Shown: positions 37,239-44,922 of the stretch, piece after piece
Position numbering within the stretch: position 1 is the first letter of the stretch
Layout of the letters: each line of letters begins with the position of its first letter
Assembly: GCF_000428125.1 (NCBI RefSeq)
Contig: NZ_ATZI01000001.1
Coordinates: forward strand, 620,001-684,000
Direction: 5' to 3'
Source: Bacteroides graminisolvens DSM 19988 = JCM 15093
Lineage (GTDB): Bacteria > Bacteroidota > Bacteroidia > Bacteroidales > Bacteroidaceae
Length of the DNA stretch: 64,000 nucleotides
Position numbers and translations under genes: made by a program
Notes under the pieces: model-generated
Told to the model about the DNA's origin: nothing
The model's input: the letters and a program-made list of their open reading frames with translations, nothing else
The model's database searches: none

Positions 37239-37463
37239 TACTTTTGCAACACTTATCAAAAACGATAATAGAAACAAAGAGAATGGTTCATTACTATCCA
37301 CATACAACCACATCCATGTGCACCACAACCCTTAGGGGTTAGGGATAGTATTTGTGTTTCTACGTGATACACGCTTGCAATAGCAGGCAATTTCAATAAA
37401 TCTTATTTTAATCGTCATTGAATTTCCTTTTGAGGGAATTAGTGTACTTAAATTAGCATCTTC
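37239..37463 (+). promoter_or_regulatory. Promoter and leader (attenuator) region of the threonine operon
   Basis: TACTTTTG (37239-37246) is a TAnnTTTG element, so transcription should start near 37253 and leave a ~210-base leader. The leader encodes a Thr-rich peptide (37283-37342). At the peptide stop lies AACCC-TTAG-GGGTT (a small hairpin), and downstream AATTTCC-TTTTGA-GGGAATT forms another. I cannot draw a full terminator/antiterminator pair by eye, but the Thr-codon clusters imply translation-coupled control. Confidence 0.65.
37283..37342 (+). CDS. Threonine-rich leader peptide of the thr operon
   Basis: An ATG at 37283 gives the 19-residue peptide MVHYYPHTTTSMCTTTLRG, then TAG. Six of 19 residues are threonine in two runs of three (ACA ACC ACA and ACC ACA ACC), separated by SMC. 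This is the hallmark of an attenuation leader: ribosomes stall at Thr codons when charged tRNA-Thr is scarce. It sits between a promoter element and thrA, 121 bases before the thrA start. It is analogous to, but not homologous in sequence with, enteric ThrL. Confidence 0.85.
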   Translation: MVHYYPHTTTSMCTTTLRG

Positions 37464-39899
37464 ATGAAAGTAATGAAATTCGGCGGAACATCCGTAGGTT
37501 CCGTGAACAGCATTTTAAGCGTAAAGAAAATAGTAGAGGCAGCAGAAGAGCCTGTAATCGTGATCGTTTCAGCATTGGGTGGTGTGACCGACCAATTAAT
37601 CAATACTTCTAAAATGGCTTCTGCCGGTGATTCTCGTTATGAAGGAGAGTTCCGCGAAATTGTATTCCGCCATGTGGAAATGATAAAAGCCGTTATTCCG
37701 TCCGGAGAGCAGCAGCAGGATTTGCAGCGCCGTGTGGGTGAACTTCTTAATGAATTAAAAGATATCTTTCAGGGTATCTACCTTATAAAAGACCTCTCTC
37801 CGAAAACTTCTGATATGATTGTCAGCTACGGTGAGAGGCTTTCTTCTATTATAGTGGCAGCATTAATTCAGGATGCGGTATGGTTTGATTCGCGTAGCTT
37901 CGTTAAAACCGAAAGAAAACATGCACGACACATGCTTGATGCGGAACTTACCAATAAATTGATTAAAGAAACGTTTAAAGTATTACCCAACGTGTCATTG
38001 GTTCCCGGCTTTATCTCGTCCGACAAGGTGACTGGTGATGTAACTAACTTAGGACGTGGAGGTTCTGATTATACGGCTGCTATCATTGCTGCTGCGCTTG
38101 ACGCTTCGGGTCTGGAGATATGGACAGACGTTGACGGCTTCATGACTGCCGACCCTCGCGTGATCAGTACTGCCTATACAATAACCGAACTGAGTTATGT
38201 GGAGGCAACCGAACTGTGTAACTTCGGAGCCAAAGTGGTTTATCCACCAACAATTTATCCGGTTTGTCACAAAAACATTCCTATTCTGATAAAGAATACA
38301 TTCAACCCCGAAGCAGTTGGTACTATCATCAAACAACAAGTGAGCAGTCCGCTAGGTAAGGCCATTAAGGGTATTTCTTCCATTAACGATACAAGTCTTA
38401 TTACTGTGCAAGGCTTGGGAATGGTTGGAGTGATCGGTGTAAACTATCGCATCTTCAAAGTTCTCGCAAAGAGTGGAATCAGTGTGTTTCTGGTATCTCA
38501 GGCCTCTTCGGAGAATAGTACCTCTATCGGTGTGCGAAATGCCGATGCCGATTTAGCTTGTGAGGTATTAAACGAAGAGTTTGCCAAAGAAATTGAAATG
38601 GGCGAAATTGGTCACGTATGCGCTGAGAAAGATTTGGCTACCGTAGCCATTGTCGGTGAGAATATGAAACACACCCCCGGTATTGCGGGTAAACTATTTG
38701 GTACGTTAGGACGTAACGGTATCAATGTGATTGCTTGTGCACAAGGAGCCTCGGAAACCAATATTTCGTTCGTAGTCGAATCCAAATCGCTGCGCAAATC
38801 ACTGAATGTGATTCATGATTCTTTTTTCCTTTCCGAATATCAGGTTTTGAACCTGTTTATCTGTGGAATAGGTACTGTAGGTGATAGTCTTATCGAACAA
38901 ATACGTTGCCAGCAACAGAAGTTGATGCAGGAAAACGGGTTGAAACTGAATGTGGTGGGTATAGCCAATAGTTCATTTGCTATGTTTCGCCGAGAAGGGC
39001 TAGACCTTTCCAATTATCGTGTTGAACTGAAAGAGAAGGGTATCAAGAACTCTCCCAAGATATTTCACGATGAGGTGATAAAAATGAATATTTTCAATTC
39101 GGTATTTGTTGATTGTACGGCTAATGCTGAAGTTGCAGCTTTATACAAAGACTTCCTGCAACACAATATATCGGTGGTGGCTGCTAATAAAATTGCGGCT
39201 TCTTCGAAATATGACAATTACCGTGAACTTAAGCAAGTGGCACGTCACAGGGGAGTAAAGTTCCTTTTCGAAACCAATGTGGGAGCCGGATTGCCTATTA
39301 TCAATACGATCAATGATTTAATCAATAGCGGTGATAAAATATTAAAGATTGAGGCGGTTCTTTCGGGTACACTCAACTACATCTTTAATAAGATCAGTGC
39401 TGATATTCCTTTCAGCAAAGCCATTCAGATGGCGAAAGAAGAAGGCTACTCCGAACCCGATCCCCGCATTGATTTGAGCGGTAAAGATGTTATTCGCAAA
39501 TTAGTGATCTTAGGGCGTGAGGCGGGTTATCGTTTGGAACAGGAGGATGTGGAAAAACACCTGTTTGTACCTGCCGAATATTTTGAAGGCTCGCTGGATG
39601 ACTTTTGGAAACGGGTTTCCACGCTTGACGCCAACTTTGAAGCACAACGCAAGTTGCTTGAAAGCGAGAAGAAACATTGGTGTTTCGTAGCCCGTTTGGA
39701 AGATGGCAAAGCGTCTGTTGGTTTGCAGGAAGTCGATGCTTCTCATCCGTTCTACGGACTGGAGGGAAGCAACAACATCATCTTACTGACAACGGAAAGA
39801 TATAAAGAATATCCGATGATGATTCGCGGATATGGTGCCGGTGCAGGCGTTACAGCGGCCGGCGTATTTGCAGATATTATGAGTATAGCTAATGTTTAA
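37464..39899 (+). CDS. thrA: Bifunctional aspartokinase / homoserine dehydrogenase
   Basis: The 811-residue fusion carries aspartokinase (MKVMKFGGTSVGS at the start; two ACT regulatory domains at about 310-450) and homoserine dehydrogenase (NAD-binding CGIGTVGDSL near 467; AANKIAASSKYDNY; catalytic region EGYSEPDPRIDLSG). It performs the first and third steps from aspartate to threonine and methionine. It is the first gene of a thr operon with a Thr-rich leader. The ACT domains suggest feedback control by threonine. Confidence 0.97.
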   Translation: MKVMKFGGTSVGSVNSILSVKKIVEAAEEPVIVIVSALGGVTDQLINTSKMASAGDSRYEGEFREIVFRHVEMIKAVIPSGEQQQDLQRRVGELLNELKDIFQGIYLIKDLSPKTSDMIVSYGERLSSIIVAALIQDAVWFDSRSFVKTERKHARHMLDAELTNKLIKETFKVLPNVSLVPGFISSDKVTGDVTNLGRGGSDYTAAIIAAALDASGLEIWTDVDGFMTADPRVISTAYTITELSYVEATELCNFGAKVVYPPTIYPVCHKNIPILIKNTFNPEAVGTIIKQQVSSPLGKAIKGISSINDTSLITVQGLGMVGVIGVNYRIFKVLAKSGISVFLVSQASSENSTSIGVRNADADLACEVLNEEFAKEIEMGEIGHVCAEKDLATVAIVGENMKHTPGIAGKLFGTLGRNGINVIACAQGASETNISFVVESKSLRKSLNVIHDSFFLSEYQVLNLFICGIGTVGDSLIEQIRCQQQKLMQENGLKLNVVGIANSSFAMFRREGLDLSNYRVELKEKGIKNSPKIFHDEVIKMNIFNSVFVDCTANAEVAALYKDFLQHNISVVAANKIAASSKYDNYRELKQVARHRGVKFLFETNVGAGLPIINTINDLINSGDKILKIEAVLSGTLNYIFNKISADIPFSKAIQMAKEEGYSEPDPRIDLSGKDVIRKLVILGREAGYRLEQEDVEKHLFVPAEYFEGSLDDFWKRVSTLDANFEAQRKLLESEKKHWCFVARLEDGKASVGLQEVDASHPFYGLEGSNNIILLTTERYKEYPMMIRGYGAGAGVTAAGVFADIMSIANV

Positions 39900-41121
39900 T
39901 GAGATGAAACATATTATTATATTGGGAGATGGCATGGCCGACTGGCCTGTGAAGTCTCTGGGAGACAAGACGCTCCTGCAATATGCGAAGACGCCTTATA
40001 TGGACATGCTCGCCCGGATGGGACGCAACGGTAGGCTGCAAACCGTAGCCGATGGCTTCCATCCGGGCAGCGAAGTGGCTAACTTATCAGTTCTGGGTTA
40101 CAACCTGCCTAAAGTGTACGAGGGCAGGGGAGCACTTGAAGCGGCAAGTATTGGTATTGATCTCAAACCGGGAGAGATGGCCATGCGCTGTAACCTGATC
40201 TGCATAGATGGAGAGGTTATTAAAAACCACTCTTCCGGTCATATTTCGACGGAAGAGGCTGATGTGCTTATTCAATATTTGCAGGAAGAGTTGGGGAGTG
40301 ACAAGGTGTGCTTTCATACCGGAGTCTCTTACAGGCATCTATTGGTTATCAAAGGTGGAAATAAGCAGTTAGACTGCACACCGCCTCATGATGTGCCGTT
40401 GCAACCGTTCCGCCCGCTACTGGTAAAACCTTTGCAGGCAGAGGCTGAAGATACGGCTTCGTTGATTAACGAGCTGATCTTGAAGTCTCAGGAACTTTTG
40501 AAAAGCCACCCGATCAACCAGAAACGAATAGCGGATGGCAAGGATCCGGCTAACAGTATCTGGCCATGGTCGCCGGGTTACCGTCCTCAAATGGAAACAT
40601 TGTCGGACACTTTTCCCGGTATAAAGTCGGGAGCGGTTATCTCGGCGGTCGACCTGATTCGGGGGATTGGTTATTATGCCGGACTTCGCCGATTGGAGGT
40701 AGAAGGGGCAACCGGTTTGTACGATACAAACTACGAAAACAAAGTGGCTGCTGCACTGGATGCTTTGAAAAAGGACGACTTTGTTTATCTTCACATTGAG
40801 GCCAGTGATGAGGCCGGCCACGAAGGAGATGTGGACTTGAAAATTAAAACGATTGAGAATTTGGATAGTCGGGCAGTCGGACCCATTTACGAAGCTGTTA
40901 AAGACTGGGATGAACCTGTTGTGATTGCCGTCTTACCCGATCACCCTACTCCCTGCGAACTTAGAACACACACTAAAGATCCGATTCCTTTCTTGATTTG
41001 GTATCCGGGAATTGAAGCCGACAGCGTGCAGACTTATGATGAAGTGGCTGCTTGTGAAGGAAGCTACGGATTGTTGAAGGAGGATGAATTTATGAAAACG
41101 TTTATGCTTGCAAACAAATAA
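39892..41121 (+). CDS. Phosphoglycerate-mutase-like homoserine kinase of the thr operon
   Basis: The 409-residue protein belongs to the archaeal-type cofactor-independent phosphoglycerate mutase family (alkaline phosphatase superfamily): metal site IIILGDGMADWP, PGSEVANLSVLGYN with the nucleophile Ser, GRGALEAASIG, and C-terminal ADHPTP-like PDHPTPCELRTHT. Between thrA and thrC the missing activity is homoserine kinase; I recall genetic evidence from B. thetaiotaomicron that the homologue performs it. No GHMP-type thrB is present here. A start at 39904 (MKHIIILG) is as likely as 39892; the latter overlaps thrA by eight bases. Confidence 0.85.
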   Translation: MFNEMKHIIILGDGMADWPVKSLGDKTLLQYAKTPYMDMLARMGRNGRLQTVADGFHPGSEVANLSVLGYNLPKVYEGRGALEAASIGIDLKPGEMAMRCNLICIDGEVIKNHSSGHISTEEADVLIQYLQEELGSDKVCFHTGVSYRHLLVIKGGNKQLDCTPPHDVPLQPFRPLLVKPLQAEAEDTASLINELILKSQELLKSHPINQKRIADGKDPANSIWPWSPGYRPQMETLSDTFPGIKSGAVISAVDLIRGIGYYAGLRRLEVEGATGLYDTNYENKVAAALDALKKDDFVYLHIEASDEAGHEGDVDLKIKTIENLDSRAVGPIYEAVKDWDEPVVIAVLPDHPTPCELRTHTKDPIPFLIWYPGIEADSVQTYDEVAACEGSYGLLKEDEFMKTFMLANK

Positions 41122-41126
41122 CAGCT

Positions 41127-42434
41127 ATGAAATATTACAGTACAAATAAACAAAGTCAGTCGGTTTCCTTGCAAGAAGCGGTAGTGAAAGGATTGGCTTC
41201 AGACCGCGGACTTTTCATGCCCGAAGCGATCAAAGCTCTTCCATCAAGTTTCTACGATCACATTGAAGACCTGTCTTTTCAGGAGATAGCCTATCGTGTA
41301 GCTGATGCCTTTTTTGGTGAAGACATTCCGGCAGACACATTGAAGGACATTGTGTACGATACGCTCAATTTTGATGTTCCTTTGGTGAAGGTGGAAGAAA
41401 ACATCTATTCGCTTGAGTTGTTTCACGGACCCACTCTTGCTTTCAAGGATGTTGGCGGTCGTTTTATGGCCCGGTTATTGAGCTACTTTATCCGCAAAGA
41501 AGGTCAGAAAGATGTGAACGTATTGGTTGCCACTTCGGGAGATACCGGCAGTGCAGTGGCTAATGGCTTCCTCGGTGTAGAAGGCATTCACGTTTACGTG
41601 CTTTACCCCAAAGGAAAAGTAAGTGAAATACAAGAGAAGCAGTTTACTACATTGGGACAAAATATCACTGCTCTGGAAGTTGACGGTACGTTTGACGATT
41701 GCCAGGCACTGGTGAAATCGGCTTTTATGGATAAAGAACTGAACGATCACTTGTTGCTTACCTCGGCCAACTCCATCAATGTGGCTCGCTTCCTACCGCA
41801 GGCATTCTACTATTTCTATGCTTATGCGCAACTGAAAAAGATGGGACAAGCAGACAATAAAAAGGTTGTGGTATGTGTGCCAAGTGGTAACTTTGGTAAT
41901 ATTACGGCCGGCTTGTTTGGAAAGCAGATGGGCTTGCCTGTGTCTCGCTTCATTGCAGCCAACAACAAGAACGATATATTCTACCAGTATCTGCAAACCG
42001 GAAAATACAACCCTCGTCCGTCGGTTGCTACGATAGCCAATGCAATGGATGTGGGTGATCCCAGTAACTTTGCTCGTGTACTCGATCTGTATCAAGAATC
42101 TCACGAAGCTATCTGCCGTGATATTTCGGGAACCACCTATACTGATGAGCAAATTCGTGAAACGGTGAAAACCACTTATCTGCAAACGGGTTATTTACTT
42201 GATCCGCACGGAGCATGTGGCTTCCGTGCTTTGAAAGAGGGATTAAAGGAAGGAGAAGTCGGCGTATTTCTGGAAACAGCTCATCCGGCCAAGTTCCTTG
42301 AAACAGTAGAGGACATCATTGCCGACAAGGTAACTATTCCCGCCAAGTTGCAGGAATTTATGAAAGGAGAAAAGCAAAGCTTGCCGTTGAGTAAAGAATT
42401 TGCAGATTTTAAAGCTTATTTATTGAAACTTTAA
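41127..42434 (+). CDS. thrC: Threonine synthase
   Basis: The 435-residue PLP enzyme converts O-phosphohomoserine to threonine. The PLP lysine is K107 in FHGPTLAFKDVGGRF, with the phosphate-binding ATSGDTGSAVANGFLG loop and VPSGNFGNITAGLFGKQMG. The N-terminal YYSTNKQSQSVSLQEAV matches the family. It starts five bases after the preceding stop, and the operon terminator follows at 42456-42491. Confidence 0.97.
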   Translation: MKYYSTNKQSQSVSLQEAVVKGLASDRGLFMPEAIKALPSSFYDHIEDLSFQEIAYRVADAFFGEDIPADTLKDIVYDTLNFDVPLVKVEENIYSLELFHGPTLAFKDVGGRFMARLLSYFIRKEGQKDVNVLVATSGDTGSAVANGFLGVEGIHVYVLYPKGKVSEIQEKQFTTLGQNITALEVDGTFDDCQALVKSAFMDKELNDHLLLTSANSINVARFLPQAFYYFYAYAQLKKMGQADNKKVVVCVPSGNFGNITAGLFGKQMGLPVSRFIAANNKNDIFYQYLQTGKYNPRPSVATIANAMDVGDPSNFARVLDLYQESHEAICRDISGTTYTDEQIRETVKTTYLQTGYLLDPHGACGFRALKEGLKEGEVGVFLETAHPAKFLETVEDIIADKVTIPAKLQEFMKGEKQSLPLSKEFADFKAYLLKL

Positions 42435-42455
42435 GCACAAATCAAATATCTTTGG

Positions 42456-42491
42456 AATCTCGTTCGGCATATTGCCGGGCGAGATTTTTTT
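42456..42491 (+). terminator. Terminator of the threonine operon
   Basis: AATCTCG (42456-42462) pairs with CGAGATT (42480-42486), and an inner CGGC/GCCG pair sits around ATATT; a run of seven T follows. It ends 13 bases before the next gene. Confidence 0.9.
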
Positions 42492-42504
42492 ATGACTAGC
42501 AGGT

Positions 42505-43713
42505 ATGAGTAACTGGAAAAATGTATTTGGCATTATATGGACGGGGCAATTATTCTCCATTCTAAGTAGCTCTATCGTTAGTTTTGCATTAATTTTATGG
42601 CTAAGCTTTGAAACAGGTTCAGCTGAAGTATTGGCTTTATCAGCTTTGGCCGCCTTGCTTCCCCAATCGGTTATTGGTTTGGTTGCGGGAGTCTATATTG
42701 ATCGGTGGGACAGGAAACGAACCATGATTGCAGCCGATTCTTTCATTGCATTTTGTACACTCCTTCTTGCGATGCTTTTCTTCCTGAATATGGCCGAAAT
42801 CTGGCATATCTATGTACTGTTGGCTTTGCGTTCTGTCGGATCAGCTTTTCACATGCCTGCTATGCAAGCCTCTATTCCTCTATTGGCACCTGCCGATCAG
42901 CTGGGCCGTATTGCCGGTATAAACCAGATGCTCGAATCGGTGTGTAACATTGCCGGTCCGGCTTTGGGAGCTTTGTTTATCGGACTGATGGACATTAGCT
43001 ATATTTTGTTGTTGGATGTAGGAGGAGCTTTGATGGCATGCTTATCACTCCTTTTCGTCCGCATGCCCAATCCCGAGCAGGACGAAAATAAACGCACCGG
43101 TATCTGGATCGAATTAAAAGAAGCACTACACATCGTAAAAAAGATAAAAGGCATCACACCACTGGTACTGTTTTCGGTCTTATCTACCTTTGTCATTATG
43201 CCGGTAGCAGTCCTTTTCCCTTTGATGACATTGAAGCACTTTTCGGGAGATGCTTTTCAGATGAGTGTCGTTGAGGTTGCTTGGGGTGCAGGTATGTTGT
43301 TGGGTGGTGCGGTGATGGGCGTATTCTCTATTAAAACAAATAAAGTCATCCTTATCAATCTGATGTATGTACTGATCGGGTTAAGCTTTTACTTTTCAGG
43401 CATATTACCCGAAAGCGGTTTCTGGACGTTTGTGTTCCTTACTTTGGCAGGCGGAGTAGCGGGTAGCATCTATAACGCATGCTTTATTACTGTTATTCAG
43501 ATACAAATACCACCCCATATACTCGGACGGATTTTCTCCGTTTACCTCAGTCTGGCTCTATTGCCATCCATGATCGGGCTGGTGGCTGCCGGAGCCATAG
43601 CAGATGCCATCGGATTGAGTAATATGTTTATCATTTCAGGCCTTCTGCTTTGTCTTATCGGACTGCTATCATTCGCTTTCCGTTCCATGCTGGTTTTAGG
43701 AAAACCATTGTAG
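42505..43713 (+). CDS. Major facilitator superfamily transporter
   Basis: The 402-residue protein has twelve predicted membrane helices and the MFS motif between helices 2 and 3 (GVYIDRWDRKRTMIAADS). It most resembles drug/macrolide-type exporters of the MFS group found in Firmicutes and Bacteroidetes. Substrate unknown. It follows the thr terminator, so it needs its own promoter, which I do not see clearly. Confidence 0.85.
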   Translation: MSNWKNVFGIIWTGQLFSILSSSIVSFALILWLSFETGSAEVLALSALAALLPQSVIGLVAGVYIDRWDRKRTMIAADSFIAFCTLLLAMLFFLNMAEIWHIYVLLALRSVGSAFHMPAMQASIPLLAPADQLGRIAGINQMLESVCNIAGPALGALFIGLMDISYILLLDVGGALMACLSLLFVRMPNPEQDENKRTGIWIELKEALHIVKKIKGITPLVLFSVLSTFVIMPVAVLFPLMTLKHFSGDAFQMSVVEVAWGAGMLLGGAVMGVFSIKTNKVILINLMYVLIGLSFYFSGILPESGFWTFVFLTLAGGVAGSIYNACFITVIQIQIPPHILGRIFSVYLSLALLPSMIGLVAAGAIADAIGLSNMFIISGLLLCLIGLLSFAFRSMLVLGKPL

Positions 43714-43729
43714 CCTTTAAATAGTCTGC

Positions 43730-44368
43730 TTAATAGGTGCGGAAAATAAGATATTCCCCTTTAGCCTGTATGGTAAAGCTATCGCCAGTTGTTTGGTTCA
43801 AAGTTCCTTGCCACCAGTTACTGAAATCGCTGAGCGGGTATACCAATCCTTCACCTTTAATGCCTGTTGCGCCAAAGTTAATGAGAGAGATCTGCTCACC
43901 GGGTACACACTCAAAACAAGCATCACCCTGAACCGGGGTGAATACACCGTAATCGGTAGCCATTTGTACATCCGCCCCCAAATGCATGTAATCCATTAGC
44001 AGACTGATGTTTCCTAGCGTGTGATCTTCGCGCTTGCCGGTAGCTCCAAGAATCAGAAGATGATTCCTTTGCTGTTGCAGGCAATAAGCGACCGCCTTTG
44101 TCTGATCATTTGTTTCCTGGTCAGCACTCGTGATAAGTATCTCTTTGAACCGTTCACGATTTTCGGGCGATATGGAATCACCGTCTCCAATTATAATAGA
44201 GGGGGTGTTGCCACGGCAGATATAGTCGTCCGCTGCACCGTCACAACAAACTACAAAGCTTGCCTGCTGCAACAATCCGACCGGAAGCGGATGAGAAGGA
44301 TACTCGCCATTGGCCAGAATAACTGTTTCAATGGCTGAATGGCTACGAAGTAAAGGATAGTATTTCAT
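43730..44368 (-). CDS. Thiamine pyrophosphokinase
   Basis: From MKYYPLLRSH the protein has 212 residues. It transfers pyrophosphate from ATP to thiamine, making TPP. Seen motifs: VCCDGAADDY, IIGDGDSI, SADQETNDQTKA, ILGATGKREDHTLGN. I chose the ATG at 44368 because it overlaps the pnuT stop as ATGA; the ATG at 44389 would give a 25-base overlap. It is the last gene of the thiamine operon behind a TPP riboswitch, so imported thiamine is trapped by phosphorylation. Confidence 0.93.
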   Translation of the reverse strand: MKYYPLLRSHSAIETVILANGEYPSHPLPVGLLQQASFVVCCDGAADDYICRGNTPSIIIGDGDSISPENRERFKEILITSADQETNDQTKAVAYCLQQQRNHLLILGATGKREDHTLGNISLLMDYMHLGADVQMATDYGVFTPVQGDACFECVPGEQISLINFGATGIKGEGLVYPLSDFSNWWQGTLNQTTGDSFTIQAKGEYLIFRTY

Positions 44369-44922
44369 GCTAAAATCATTTTCTTCCATTTAAAGTAGCC
44401 AAAGATAGCTATAACTGCGTAAAGACCGTACAGAAAAGCCGTAAAATCAAGTCCTTTGTAAACGTACAATCCACAGCTTACCACATCAACAGCAATCCAA
44501 GCCAACCATTGTTCCACATACTTTCTTGCCAGCAGCCACATGCCTACAATGCTGAGTGCGGTGGTGAAACTATCCAGCCAGGGAACCGTGCTGTCAGTGA
44601 AATTCACCAAAATCCATCCGATAACCCAGAATGCTACTACAAAAACCAATGCAAGTGGTAAGTACACACGTAGCGGTGTATACGTTACAGGTAGCTCTTT
44701 TTTATTACCTCCGCCCTGTTGCCAGATAATCCATCCGTAAACAGCTGCCAGCAAGTAATACACATTAATGCCTGAGTCGGCATACAGTCCCGCCTCGTAA
44801 TAAACAAAGATATAGATAGCAGGCATGATGACGCCTGCTATCCATAAATAAATACTGGCTTTATACTCCAGCCATAAGTAGAGTAAGCCGATAACCGTTC
44901 CTGCTATTTCAAGGTAGTCCAT
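44365..44922 (-). CDS. pnuT: Thiamine transporter PnuT (PnuC family)
   Basis: The 185-residue inner-membrane protein has about seven helices and PnuC-family motifs (VIGLLYLWLEYKASIYLWIA, AVYGWIIWQ, and a W-rich C-terminal helix). It lies between a TonB receptor and thiamine pyrophosphokinase under a TPP riboswitch, which makes thiamine rather than nicotinamide riboside the likely substrate. Transport is probably facilitated diffusion with metabolic trapping. Its start shares one base with the receptor stop (TAATG). Confidence 0.92.
   Translation of the reverse strand: MDYLEIAGTVIGLLYLWLEYKASIYLWIAGVIMPAIYIFVYYEAGLYADSGINVYYLLAAVYGWIIWQQGGGNKKELPVTYTPLRVYLPLALVFVVAFWVIGWILVNFTDSTVPWLDSFTTALSIVGMWLLARKYVEQWLAWIAVDVVSCGLYVYKGLDFTAFLYGLYAVIAIFGYFKWKKMILA

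Noticed and set aside
42447-42454. TATCTTTG as promoter of the MFS gene
   Set aside because: It lies upstream of the thr terminator hairpin, so transcripts from it would be terminated before the MFS start.
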